Notes: generated by a model not told the origin, from the sequence alone. DNA of 64,000 nt from Caenorhabditis elegans (GCF_000002985.6 NC_003279.8:6386001-6450000), one strand, 5' to 3'; positions 42,943-55,866 are shown, counted from the first letter of the stretch. Translations and numbers: made by a program.

Positions 42943-43607
42943 TTCTTGTTGTCAATGTTTGTCAAATTGACTCCAAAAAATAAATTTTGAAAATTGGTGA
43001 GCACGCAGAGCAGAAGCCACGAAAAAATTGTTGAGCGCATAAGAAATGCGTTCTCATCAGGCTTCTATTCAAACAAAAAAAGATGCAAAAGGGATAGACT
43101 GTACGAGATGAAGAGACGTTGAGAATGTCCATTTTTGAGCATTTACTCACTCGACTTTTGACTTGTTCAACTGTTAGAAGGGTACACTAATTTAACATAC
43201 TTTAATAGTAGAACTAACAAGTTAATACGAAAAAAAGAACATCCAAATGTTGTTTCATCTTGAAATTCAGTTTACACGGAAGAACCATAAAAACTTTCAT
43301 TAGATCGTGGCAGCACGGAGCCTCATCTCGACCGCCCTTCAGGTACTCGGGGAAGAGTATCGCCTCTTCACTCGTCTCCTACCTCCCGGATTCTTTGTGT
43401 TTAATATGTCGTCTCGGAGCTAACAGTTGCGCTTCTTATTATTTTCAATTTCTATAATTTTCAGAGCCGTTTTCAGGAGTAAAAGGTCTCTATGGAAAAG
43501 CCTGTAAGAGATACAATTCGCTATATTAAATCAAGTCTTTCAATATTCATTTCCTTCATAAAATCTATACTAAAATTATCGAAATACTCATATTCTTCCG
43601 TAAGTTC
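42943..43607. other. Gap between the SH2-pseudokinase and LRR genes
   Basis: Holds the upstream flank of the LRR gene and 3' flank of the SH2-pseudokinase gene. A GC-rich stretch at 43310-43400 is the only notable feature. At 665 bp the gap is longer than typical operon spacing (about 100-400 bp). Confidence 0.4.
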
Positions 43608-45525
43608 TTATTTGCGCTGGAATTGATCATAATGTACAACATTAATTGGAGAAGTTGATTTTGGAAGCGCCATGAGAAGCTCCCGAATCAGCATGACAAT
43701 CCCATTCATGGTTGGTCTTTGCGAAGGATTTGCACGTGTGGCACGGCCAATCAAGCGACGCATGTCATTCAGAACACGAGGCTCTTCTGAAAACAATAAA
43801 TATATTTTCCTTCAAAACTCAGATATGTACCTTGTGGTGGCTCACTGTAAGACTTGAGAATTTCAGACTCGAGAATTTGCTCGAAGAGACGTCCCAAAGT
43901 GAAAACGCCGCTTTCCTTTGAAAGTTTACGAGTGAAGGCAACTTCTGGAGCATTCGAATCATAATCAACCATTGTCACAGTGTTATCCGATTTTCTGAAA
44001 AATTGTTTGGAATACTACGCAACTTTCAATTATATGACAAACCCTTCATAGAGCAATCCGCTAGCACCATTGAACACCAACTCATAGTTCATTGTTTTTT
44101 CATTTTTGTAGCCCAAAACATAAAAGTTATCCACTTTTGAAGCTCCATGATAGATATCAAAACGATGAAGCTCCGATAAGATACGGACAGCAGCAGAGCA
44201 CAACTGAAAACGTCAAATTCAGTGGGTGTTTTATATTCAATAAATCACGACTATTCAAGAAATTCCTTCGAAATTAAAGATTTCAAGCCCCAGAAATTTG
44301 TCTTGACTTTTGAAGTATAACAACATAAGACTGTTTTTAAGAAGGTTCGAATTGTTATGTTTCGTCCTAATTCTGAAAAGTCAAACCTTGATTCTTTGTG
44401 CCAAATCCAAATGAGTATCAAAGTTCTTCAAGAAATCTTTCAATGAACATCCAACTTGATTTTCTTGATGCCTGTAATAAATTTATAATTTTCATCCTCT
44501 CATTAAATATCTCACTCATAAATCAATGTTGGTGGGTTGAGAATAGCTCCAATTGGAAGACGAATTGGAAGGTTTCTCGCTGCCAATGCTTTTCCCTCGA
44601 CAAGATTCTGAACTTGATTTAATTTGGAAAATAGCTTTGAAAAGTTTTCAACAAACCTCATAGAACACTTTGAGGTCTGAAATAGTCGGGTTATGAAGTT
44701 CTTCGAACAATGCTTTCTTGATCTTTCCATCCGCAAACTTCATTTCTCCAGTATAAACCTTTAAATTAATGAAATTGAGAAAGCCGAGTTACCTGTCTCT
44801 CTAAAAAAATTGTCAAACTTTCAACTGTTTTTTTAAATTCGAGTCATATTCGAGTTTTCGATTTTCTCACCAAATGAAAGAAATCCTGCGATTGAATTTT
44901 CTTATCTTTGATTCTTTTTCCTGTCTTGCAAATGTTGTGCACATTTGTCGAAGAAAGTCCAAGAAGACGGTTCATTGAAATGTTCTCATCCAGTACACCA
45001 CCAAGAATGTCGGTCTGAAACAGACATATTAAAAAACGTTCAACGAGACAAAAAAAATTACAAAGTCATTCTTGAGATGATAGACCAATTGTTCAAGTGT
45101 CTGAGAACGGGCAAACAACATTCCTTGAATAGCGTATTCATTTCTGAAACTATATTTTCAGCTTTTGTTATTTTTAATGTATTCCATACTCAGAATGATC
45201 AATACGAAGATGAATGGCACGAGAAGTTTCCTTTTTCATCTTATTATTTCCAGGAACAATTGAAAGATAATAGGCACCATCCAGTGATTTCGACATACTG
45301 AAGTCGCCTAAAAAGTTTTTAAATCGTTTTAAAATATTACTTTATAGTCTCAAAAACAACGTTTTGCAAATTTAACTATTTTCCTCACGAACCTGGATTT
45401 TTGAGCACAAAAGCTTCAATGAAAGTGATGGGAACATTGTTAAAAATGGCATCCTTAATATCGTCATCATTTTCCATCGACTTCTCCGTCATCTCAAAAT
45501 CGTGTTTCGATTCGACCAACGTCAT
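43608..45525 (-). CDS. SH2-pseudokinase with degenerate sites in both domains
   Basis: Ten exons: 45393-45525, 45190-45307, 45062-45143, 44871-45014, 44657-44758, 44516-44607, 44387-44471, 44043-44203, 43831-43994, 43608-43786; 419 residues. An SH2-like domain spans about 30-115 (GDFSMSKSLDGAYYLSIV, AIHLRI, NEYAIQG, TLEQLVYHLKND). The FLVR position reads FSMS, so the phosphotyrosine-binding Arg is missing. A kinase-like domain spans about 150-400. Its N-lobe lacks a glycine loop. The hinge reads PPTLIYEHQ, then SLKDFLKNF. The catalytic loop is HGASKVDN, where HxD should be. DFG is replaced around VFNGAS. The C-lobe is recognisable (GVFTLGRLFEQIL, RATRANPSQRPTM). Probably a non-catalytic scaffold or regulator. 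Nematodes have many Fer-like SH2-kinases; a JAK pseudokinase-like origin is an alternative. Not recognised by name. Confidence 0.8.
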
Positions 45526-48500
45526 TGCTTTGATTCGATAGATGATCCTTGAGATCAAAATAGTGTTTTGCCAAATGTATGGAATAAATTATTTTGGAGA
45601 CTCTGGATAGATTAACCTATGGTTTTTAATAATTGGGAAAGTACAGTTCACGTGTAATTATAATTGTTTTCACAATGAGTCATACATTGAATCATTCAAT
45701 GAAAATATTATTTACAACTGCGTTGCGTATCTGCGCAGATTTCAAAAGTTAGGAATATTATTCCGTGTAAGAAGAATAATTTTTGCATTCTTTATTTTAA
45801 AACTGCTATTTCCGTTATAATTTATGTTTATTCAGACGACCAGACAGTAAAAAATAAAAAATAAAAAAAGTATAGTACAGAGTTAAAGCATATATTACGT
45901 ATCTCATGAGTGCTTTTAAATATTAATTTTTAACAGGAAATCAATTGGTTCGTTTTAACTGGAGGTGTATACAAAACTACAATATATATATATATAATTT
46001 ATGAAACAAATTTACAATTAAAATACAGAATCCCTTTCCTTATTGCACTTCACATCATCTGAAATAAGAAACACACTTTTCTTTCAAATGCCAAAATAAC
46101 ATTTTCTAGTTTTCCTTTAGTCGCCCTCTCCCGTCAGTTTTTCTCGTTTTTTTCCAGTACGACACATAAAATTTATGAGTTTACAAGCTCCTAGCGGTGC
46201 TTTCAAAAAGTGGTCCCTCTTGTTGAAATTCCTTTAAAGTAACAAAAAAGTATAATTCTCAGAGAATTTTGGTTGTGCAAAGTCTTTTTGGAAAGCTAGG
46301 CGAGGAACTGGGATTATTGAATTGCTCGTCCATTGGCTCGTTTTCCGTGTGGTGTGGTGTCCTTATTGTTTTGTTCATTTTAAGAAAAAATAGAAAGATT
46401 TATCATTTGTAGGGTTATCGCCATTCGTTTTTATTCTTCTCTTTTTTCTCAATTTTTTGTTGTTGTTGGATACTTTGAATTGTCTCAAGGGAAAAATTCA
46501 AAAGATTCAAAGATTTGAAAAAATGTTGATGAAAGAGGCTATTCTCGGAATATATCTTCACATGAATGACTACTTTTTTCAGTTGAAACTTCAAAAAAAT
46601 AATCCAAGTGATTTGGGTAGCTCACTGGAGTATTTATTATAAGCGTATCTAGGCAAAGTTCCTACTGGCACTACTCTACCTTAAATTTTTTTTTTATTTC
46701 TGTAGAAATTTCAAAAAATTGCCAGCTTGCCGACTCTGGCGAGAACTAAGTCGGTAAGGCTCGGCAGGTGTTTTTTTGCTGAGTACTAAAATTTTGACTC
46801 CTATCCATGTTTCGTTCAAACCAGTCCCTCTTTTTTGTTGCAATGTTTGTATTGGCTCCGTGAGCACTAATTTCCTTTTTTTTAGTTTCAAATAAATCCA
46901 AAGGAGAGACAAACAACTATTTTCTAACCAAATTTCCCTTTTTTGCGTCTTTTTTGCATTCTCAAAGTGTCAATCCTATAAGATAAACGAGCAAACTTAC
47001 ATATTTCTATGACGTAACTTCTATCATATTTTTTATTTTTAGATAAATTATTCAACTTCCTAACTTCATCAAGAATGTTCTGGAACACATATTTGTAAAA
47101 TCTCTTTTTGTTATTGTTTCCAAGTTGGTTTCCAAGAGCATTTGATAATATTTAATCACTTCTAATTTATGATTTGTAAACTTTGATCAAGATGTTTTTA
47201 GTTTTCCAAAAAAAAAAGTATTTTCTCAAATAACACACATAGCAAATTTCGTCTAGGATGTGCAAGTGCCAATAACACAAGTTAAATGTGTAAATCTACA
47301 ATTTTATGGTATGACTTTTATGGTAACTGAGCAGATGACATGGTCCAATCAAGGCCGCCTCTTTATTCGCCCTCCTCGTTCCCGCTAAATACCTTGTGCC
47401 TACGTCACGTCTCTGTAAAATGCAAAGCTAAAGTTTGAGCAATTATTTTTATTGTTAATTTGAAAATAATTTTATCTTTAATATGATCCTATCTGGGAAG
47501 ACTTTATTAATTCAGAAACCAGTGTATGGGCTTGATTAGGTTATCCCATACATTTAAGAAAAATGAAAAAAAAAACATTAAACATTTTATATGTATTTAT
47601 TTCAGTGTGTTATCCAATTTCGAAGTTTGTAAAACTTATCCAGATGCGGTTTTATTTAGATCTTTTACAATTTTGAAGAATGTTGGTAAACATTCTGGAG
47701 ATTTTCAGCTTATTTGAAAAAATGTAAAGTATTTAAAAAAAACCATTTTTTAACTTTTCCAAAAAGCTTTCAAAATGTTCACAACACTATAAAATTAATC
47801 AAAAGTTTGCAATTTTAAGTCATTGGGAGCGAGTGCGAAATATCTAAATGTGTCGCTTGAATTTTTGTGATAACCTAAACATAAGATTTTAAATAAAACA
47901 TATTTCGTTCTTAAACTTAATTGTCCGACTACCCTTTTTCGCATCTTTTTCTTTTGCCCATTTCATCTCCTAGTTTGAGGAATATTTGATGAATTATTCA
48001 CTCAAATGCATGTTCTAAAAAGCAGTCAGATGTCACATATAAAAAACGGAGGTCCGATAGTTTTATGAGCACTCCGTTTGGAACACAAAATTCAAATTAA
48101 AATGAGTCTGCAAGAGAGAACAGATACTATTTAAATGAGAGAACTGCAAAAATTGAAATTTGTGGTTTAATTTCTAAGCGAGTTAAGCTGATAAACCAAT
48201 TTAAGAAAAATCTAGGAATGGCACATCATATGAAAATTCAAAACATAGGTTCCAACCATTTCTTGGTTTTTGGAATGATTTGCAAGTAGTCCCAGTTGGG
48301 AAAAACTACTTCTATAAAATGAGCAAATAACATTGGCAAATGTTAAGAAAAATGAAACCTAAAGTTTCGTAAATTTTGTAATCTTCCAAATCTATGACAC
48401 CAAAAATCTAAGTGAAACTCCGAACCCATCTATAAATATTTAAAAGGTGTCATCATAATCGAACAGCTTACCATAAATCTTCCTTTTAAGTTTTATTAAC

Positions 48501-50150
48501 TCCTTTTTAAATTTCCTTTTACTTACACCCAAATCCTATTTTCCCATTGAATTCAATCTCATCCTCATTTTCTCTTCTTTCTCCTGTTCCCATGAAAGTA
48601 TCTCTATTTCCTTCTATAAGTTGGAAAGCACGAGAGATATAGAAGGATACTGACAATTATGACCATGAAGTCATATGATCGGATTATAAACTTATGACGG
48701 GTTATGAATGTGTGCTCGGTTTGCAAAATATGTGGACTTTAGACTTTCTTGAGACAAAATCGAGAATTTCGAGACAAATTATACATCAATGAGCATTTTT
48801 TAGACGAATGGATGGATAGCTGCGCAAACCACGAAAGACATGATTTCTGAGGTTTCCCTTACATGTTATGCATTATTTTTAGCCATTACCAGAAACATAC
48901 AATGTTTTCGAACTACAGACTTCATTACCTTGCCAACGTCAAAAATAATCAACATTTTCTCTAGTCATTGTTACCCAGGAAAATTTTTGAAATTTCAAAC
49001 CTGGAGCGAGCTTCATCTTTGAGCACGTACAATTTCTAAATGTCTTAGACAATTTGAACCAGGTGCAAAAGTCTCTTAGAAAAATGACATTAAAGAAAGA
49101 AAATCCTGGCATTTTCTTTCTGGAAACCAATTCTTTATCTGAACTTTATCCGATGTAATCTTCTTGCGAAAGGGATTAATGAGTGGATCAACTCAGATTT
49201 ATTTCTTGGATTGGGAACTTATTAGAGTTGTCAATGAAAAATTAATGGAAAAGGGAAATCTCTTATTACCGACACTAAGCTCATTCGAGCTTCTCCCAAC
49301 TTTTCCCGCCGTATCTAAAATATCGACCGTAAAAAATTTAAGATAAATTCTCAACCGAGTTTTATGTTTTTTGTGCCATTAAAAAAAGGCCTACCTGAGT
49401 TTCATTGACTATAACCTAATTACTTTGAAAATTTAGATGTTACTGCTCCATTTATTTTGTATTTTTAAAAGTTGATCAGTCTGGCTATGTTTTCATTTCA
49501 ATTCTGATTCTTATTCTCCCATTATTACCTGATTCATCATATTTTAGAATATTTACCTTTTTATGTCATAACAACCATAGACTTACTCAGTCTGACGATA
49601 AAGTGAAGTCACGGGAAACAACAGAAAAGCGGGTCATAAATCAATGCTACCGTAGTCATGCACACATATCTTTTCCAATTACTTTTCCCTTCAATCTTCT
49701 TCGTTTTCATCTTTTTCTCAATTCCATCGTCTCTCTAATCTCATCTCGCCCTCTTTTTTCACACCTCCTTCTGCTTCATTCCTTCGCCATCGCACTTTGT
49801 GACGTTGTCTGGCGCGAGGCGGCTCGCGTCGCGGCTTTTTTGGCTTGAAGGAGAATGAGAGAGCAACAAGTGCTCCAAACTTATTCGTCATCGTTTTTCC
49901 CCTTTTTTCTCTCCCTCACTTCTTTCATCCCAGCTGACACACAACGTCTTCTATTCCATCCACCCCATCTGACTCCTCCCCCTTCTCTTCTCTCTTCCTA
50001 TTTTTCCGTCTCTTTCCCTTTTCTCGTCGTTCTCTTTTCTTCATCTTCTTCTTTCTTTTTGGCTGGCTCAGAGCTCCCACGGAGCAAGCTCACTCACTTT
50101 TTGCCCGGTCGTCGTCTTCTTCAGCCGACCGATCGACGTCCTCTCGTCAC
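45526..50150. other. Intergenic region upstream of the synaptotagmin gene, about 4.6 kb
   Basis: No exon chain found. A (TA)n run lies at about 45980-46000. The last 500 bases are a pyrimidine-rich promoter-like segment, listed separately. The rest is AT-rich with short low-complexity frames only. Confidence 0.45.
49660..50150 (+). promoter_or_regulatory. Pyrimidine-rich promoter or 5' leader of the synaptotagmin gene
   Basis: About 490 bp of dense TC runs on the + strand ending at the start codon, with a GC-rich patch (GGCGCGAGGCGGCTCGCGTCG) at about 49811-49831. Such T/C blocks are common in C. elegans promoters. Long + strand frames here (49603-49848, 49855-50220) reflect composition. Confidence 0.45.
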
Positions 50151-53100
50151 ATGCCCCACTATCAGGAGGGGTTGGCGAAGAGCGCGGGACATGGTTAGTT
50201 TCAATATTTTTATTTCTTAAATTTTAATTGAATATGAATGATTCAATAATTTTGAGTGAATGTTCCCAGAATGATCGTAATTTACGTGTTAATGGGGGAA
50301 GAAATTGGTAAATAATTTCACTTTTCTGTTTTATGTTCAATTAGCAGTGCGATCCCGCGCGCCTGCTTACAATTAAGGTACTGTATTTTGACGTGAACCC
50401 TACAGTGTAATTCAGAAGTTCCACAGAAAGCGCGTAGATGGTGAGAGGCGACTCGATCTGGATGTGAACCTAAATGCGTTTTCTCTTCTGACTCGTAACA
50501 GGGGTGTGCGGATAATAGCCGATTTAGCCGAATTAGCCGATTTGAATGACTGAGATTAGCCGAATTAGCCGATTTGAATGACTGAGATTAGCCGAATTAG
50601 CCGTTAGCCGAAAATTTTGAAATTAGCCGTTAGCCGAATTAGCCGTTAGCCGGTTCTCAAAAAATCGGCATTAGCCGATTAGCCGATTTATCCGTTTGAA
50701 AAAAATCGGTTATCCGCACACCCCTGGCTCGTAACAGTATATCTAGAAATGTTTCTAGACTCAAACTATTCATAAGCTTATGCCTAGGCATTCGGTATAA
50801 CTAAGTACAACTTGCCAGTTTTTCAAAAACTTATGTCTATCTCATCAAAAGTGCGACTTGGCTTCAGTGTCTGGCTGAAAATCGGTTCTGACGAATTCTG
50901 ACTCAATATTCTTGGAATCAATCAACTAATACACCACGTCTAATATTCAATTTTCGAAAATGACTCTATTGTTTACACATTCTTTGAGCGTGCCAATTTC
51001 CCGAATTGTGCTTTTGGTAATTCGACACCTTTTTATGATGGGCTCTTGTGAATATATAAAAGTTCAGTGGAAGCTCTCGGGCTTCAGAGATTTGACGTCA
51101 CCTCTTTTAAAAAAGTTGTAAACTTGTTCTCCATTTTTAGCACCAATGACATCAGTACTGCTAACTTTGTCCAAAAATTAACAAAAAGTTACTCATTTTG
51201 AAACATATTATTGTTTTCGAAACCCTTTGAAATTTCAAATCTTCTCGGCGATTTCTTGAATAAAGTAAACATTTTGCAAAATATGTTAAACTTCTGTTCA
51301 GAAATCATGTTTACTAACAAGATTATGACGTCATTTTGTTGATCATCTTAAAGTCGTGGACTTTCTCAGACAAGATTAACCAAGCTAGATTCAATGGAGA
51401 AGCTTAGCGTAGGCGAAGTAAACTTTGAATTCCCTTCTGATTTGATTTTCAATCTTAGAATGTTATGAAAAAGTTCAGAATATTCTAATTAGATTTTCTC
51501 GAAAACCAGGAAATTCCTTGTTATCCTCCCTTTCTCTGTTTTTGTTGTCATTTCCGTGAGCCCTCGAGCTTTTCGAATTATTCCGAGAAGCAGCTAAATG
51601 ATTAAGTGAAAAAACGAGGAAGCAGCAGCTTTATGTGTGAGAGGGAGCGGCATGTGAAATGAGGCTTAATTGAGGATTTAAAGGATTCTCAAGCTTATGA
51701 GAAAATAGATACTTAGAGCTCAGAGATCTGGAAGTTTTTCTCTGAAACTTGCATGTTTCTTGGTGAGCATAGCCGATCAGAGCTCATTTTCAATATTTTT
51801 AACTCTTGCCAACTCTACCATCGTGATGCCTTCTGTCCTAATTGAAAAAATCAAACTAAAACCACTGAATTATGATTTAAAAAAAAATTAAATAATTTAC
51901 AGAATGGTTCTATCTCGGAGTTGGTGGAGCCGTCGGTCTCGCGGCTCTTGTAGCCGTTGCCGCTCTTCTCGCAGTTCGTAAACGTCGTCAATATCCGTCA
52001 CTTCTTCTTCCCCCGAGACAGGTAATAGTTTGAATTATAGCTGAAATAATCTCAATTTTTTATATAGTGAACTCTTGAACTCAGTCGACAAATTTATTTT
52101 TTGACCTTTTCAAATTTAATAATTTTTGATCCCTAGGATTCTAATGTCATTTTCTTATTTTCAGTGGGGTTTCATCTGTTCTAGTTTTCAGGAGGTTACG
52201 TGTCTGTCTGAATTTCATTAAAAATTGATGATTAGTCACATTCAGAACTCCTCAGAGTACACGTACACTTTTCAATTCCTCTCTTGTTCTCCATATTTCT
52301 TGCACTTTATCGGTTTCCGTTTCTCTTTAGATTACCAAAATCCAGGGATCAATTTCTATTTTTGAATATTTCTAATGTTTCTTTGAACGAACAACGTCAC
52401 ATTCTGTTTGTCCACAGCAAAGAAAAAATGGAAAAAATAGAGAAAAAAAGAAAAGAACGAGTCTCATTTCGTTTCTTAAATTTCATTAGTAAGAGAAAAA
52501 TAAAGATATGACCATGAATAATTACAACCAAAACACATTATAGACCAAGGACTACATACATTTTTCTAGGTGATTGCTGTCCGTGGTGGATTTCCCAAGG
52601 GCCCTGGAGGCCTAAAGCAGAGCCCATCTCCTCTTCAATCGCCGCTTTCTAATGACTCCACGCCATCGCCAGTCGTTCCATTGCAGAATCTTTTGGAGGA
52701 TCGAACCAGAAAAGTAAGTCGTAAAATAATGGCGTAGGCAACATATTTATATTTTCTAAAATAGGAGTATCTAATTATGAAACCCCAATTGTGAGAGCCT
52801 ACACCTAAAAGCCAAACTTGAAGGCCGAGGCTAACAGCCTAATTCCGGGCTCTGGCAAATCCAATTAAAAATAACTATAGTTGCTCAATTATTCGTTTCA
52901 GCTATCCCCATCAGAGCTTCCATCCGAACGTGGAAACATCTCGTTCACATTGAGCTATGACTCTCACACTCTAACCCTTCTTGTCAGTATCATAAACTGC
53001 CGAAATCTCTGTGAGATGGTAGTTTCTCGTGACGGACAATGTCTCCTTGATCCATATGTCAAGTTACAACTACTTCCCGAACGTGAGCATCGTGTCAAGA

Positions 53101-54897
53101 CGCGTATCGTTCGTTCAACCACCAGCCCAGTTTATGAGGAGCAATTTGCAATGTATGGAGTCACTCACGAGCAAGTTAACTTTGCCACGTTGCACTTCCA
53201 GGTAGAGAGCAAAGGGTTTTTGAAAACATGAAAGGATTTTCAGGTCGTCGCATTCGATCGTTACTCCCGAGACACTGTCGTTGGAGAATGTGTCTACAGA
53301 TTGGCTGATGCAGAACTTCAAGTTCACAATGAGATGAGGTATTATTTTGTTTTACAGACTTTACAGACTTCAAATATTTATATGCTATGTTTTTCTAGAG
53401 AAAAAGGGAGAAGATCGAAATGTAGAACAAATTAGACAAAAAATATTTTAAACACCCGCATGTCAAATTAAGAGGCTCCGGGTGACGTCACACGTTTGAA
53501 AACTCGGTCACATTGTTTTTATACCAAAACAGAATTATCTTATATTGCTTTATCGTTTTTTATCATTTTAAAAACTATTCTTTAAATTTTTTATTAACAA
53601 AAGACATTTGATGCTAATTTAAAATTCTCCAGAGTTGAACTCCCTCTCCTCCCACGTGCCACTGATACTGTAGCTGCTCGTGGAGAGCTTCTTCTCTCAT
53701 TGACATATCAAGCTGCATTCAACAATTTGACAGTTGTTGTTCTCAAAGCCCGTGGACTCGGAGGACGAAACGATGCCGGAACTGCAGGTATAGACTCTTG
53801 ATTCCTTTTTTTGTTGATTTCTCGCATGAACAATCTCATGATCCTCAATGAATGACTGCAGTGATCTAGAAAATGTTTAAAAATAGAACATTTTTCCAGA
53901 TCCATTTGTCAAGTTATACTTGCGCAAGGAAAGTGGAGAACGTATCGTTAAAAAGAGAACACATGTGAGAAGGTCTACTTTGAATCCTGTCTACAACGAA
54001 TCGTTTGTCTTTGAACTTCCAGATGATAGATTGGAACATTCTGTTATTGACTTGCAGGTTAGTGAGAAAAGGGAAAAATTATGAAGAATACGACAAAGTA
54101 TCAAACCTTCGCAACTTTCCTTCTGAAAAACGTACTTTAAGCTGCACATATATATTTGAATAGTCTCACCGCGAGGAACAGCTTATGGTAGCACCACAGA
54201 AACTCACAGAGGACTGCAAACACGCCTTATAACACTGAGAGTTTAAATTTTGTGATTTATGACTAAAAAAATGCGTCACCTGGTCTTGACACGACTTTAT
54301 ATTTTTAAATTAAAATAAATGTTTCCCCTTAAAAAGTACAGTAGTTTCCACGACTCGCAGTTCCTTTCGTCTTTTTTTTCTTTTTTCGTTTATCTATATT
54401 TTGTTCATAATTTTTTCTCACATTCAGTACTTGGCTAAATAAAACATATTTTTAGAAGAAAAAAGGAAAAAAATCGTTAATTTTCGCGATAGCGAGGCGT
54501 GGAAATTACTGTACTCATTAAGAAACACACTCATATTCGGTCGTGTCAAGACCGGGTACTGTATTCTTTTGGTGATATATCGCTAAATTCCACATGTGGG
54601 TTATATACTATTCTTGTTGCATATAAAAACGGATAAACTTTCGAATACCCAAATAATCAAAAATTCTAAAATATACATACTTATCAAGCCGAGACCCAAA
54701 GGGAAAGGGATTTCGAGCGCCGTTAATATGATTACAATATCTACAATATTATTATATGCTTCCAGGTGATCAATCATGACCGTGTTAACCGTAATGATGT
54801 AATTGGCCGTGCCCTTCTTAATATGGAAGATTCTCACGTTGTCGAAGTTCTTGAGAATCCAGGAAGACAAGTTGCTCAGTGGCATCATCTCGATTAA
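50151..54897 (+). CDS. snt-4: Synaptotagmin with tandem C2 domains
   Basis: Vesicle-anchored C2-domain protein for regulated membrane fusion. Exons 50151-50193, 51903-52021, 52570-52713, 52902-53201, 53244-53338, 53633-53787, 53900-54057 and 54766-54897 give 381 residues. A 15-residue N terminus ([15 protein letters not shown]) leads into a membrane helix (about 16-39), a basic stop (RKRRQ) and a Pro/Ser linker. C2A at about 112-235 has [13 protein letters not shown], but its third loop reads [10 protein letters not shown], with Ala at the first Asp position. C2B at about 245-375 has [10 protein letters not shown] and [14 protein letters not shown], and ends with the WHHL motif of synaptotagmins. 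Exon 1 was chosen because only this ATG frame joins exon 2 in phase. Choice of snt-4 over other paralogs rests on genomic neighbours. An AATAAA lies at 55168-55173. Confidence 0.85.
50499..50726. mobile_element. hAT-like MITE, 228 bp, in intron 1 of the synaptotagmin gene
   Basis: Ends CAGGGGTGTGCGGATAA and TTATCCGCACACCCCTG are inverse complements. The flanking octamers ACTCGTAA and GCTCGTAA match at seven of eight bases, fitting an 8-bp target duplication of hAT elements. The interior is mostly degenerate tandem AATTAGCCG/TTAGCCG units, including two copies of a roughly 32-bp unit. No coding capacity. Confidence 0.75.
54282..54553. repeat. Foldback repeat, 272 bp, in the last intron of the synaptotagmin gene
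   Basis: Outer arms GGTCTTGACACGA and TCGTGTCAAGACC are perfect inverse complements. Inner arms (about 54334-54360 and 54491-54518) pair AGTACAGTAGTTTCCACG with CGTGGAAATTACTGTACT, one mismatch apart. Typical of nematode palindromic DNA elements. No clear target duplication. Confidence 0.65.
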
Positions 54898-55866
54898 AAA
54901 ATTTAAACCTTTTTTTTTGCTTTTATTTCTGTAGACCTCTACTGGTTTTCGAACCTAATCCCCCATACTTTTCCATTAAATAACAGTCATCACTCTCTCC
55001 GTCCACAACTGAAATTTTGTATTCTCTCTCCCATCATGTTTTGTCAGATAATTATATTCATTTTAACATTTTAACATGAATTCTCTCTCTCTCACAGACA
55101 CGTTGACATCTGAAACAGGCAATTAACATCATTTTTAATTTCAAATTCTTTTTTTATTTTTCGATGGAATAAAGATCCGTTCCAATTCTGTTATTTTATG
55201 GTTTTTTTCTTCTTGAATACTCTAGAACTTGTGATTGGGGATTTTTCTTTACGGTTCTTCAAGTACCCAAAATATTTTGAAATTCAGAAATATCAATTTT
55301 AAAATTGAAATCTCTTCTCAATTGAATTTTTTCATGTTTGAAATTCCTCCAAAATGACAAGCCACGTCCTCTTTATAACCAATCAGCGTATTCGAACTTT
55401 ACCAGGGGCGGAGCTAATCATTGATTGATCTTGCAGTTTTCAATTAGGGGGAAGTTCAAATATTATGATCATGTAGAAATGCATTTGTATAAACGGTTAC
55501 AATATTTTACCTACGATTCCTTAAAAAATACAAAAGCAATGTTATATATCGAAAATTCCCAGGTAACACACATTCACTAAATCGCTCATTTACTTATTTT
55601 TCTTTAATTGTTCTGACATAATAGAAGATATCACGAAAGAACCACACATTCATTTAAATCAATACTATTTTATAAAAGAAGAAAAAATACGAGCTGCTGA
55701 GGTCGGGATGGCATACACGTAAAAAATATCATTCTACCAGAGGAGAGCTAAAATTCCTTCTATCCTACATTTTAAGCTACAAAAAAAGTTAAAAATCCAG
55801 ACTTTTTGGGAAACAATCTGGCGAAAAGAGGGGGGGGGGGGGGAATGGTTTGAAAAAAAGAAAAAA
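54898..55866. other. Convergent 3' region of the synaptotagmin and SNF2 genes
   Basis: The left part is the synaptotagmin 3' UTR with AATAAA at 55168-55173. The right part should be the 3' UTR of the SNF2 gene. A run of 14 G residues on the + strand occupies 55830-55843, 24 bases beyond the SNF2 stop codon. Nothing else is supported. Confidence 0.5.

Noticed and set aside
49603..50220. Long plus-strand frames before the synaptotagmin
   Set aside because: They are translations of a pyrimidine-rich promoter. Only the ATG at 50151, in a different frame, joins exon 2 in phase.
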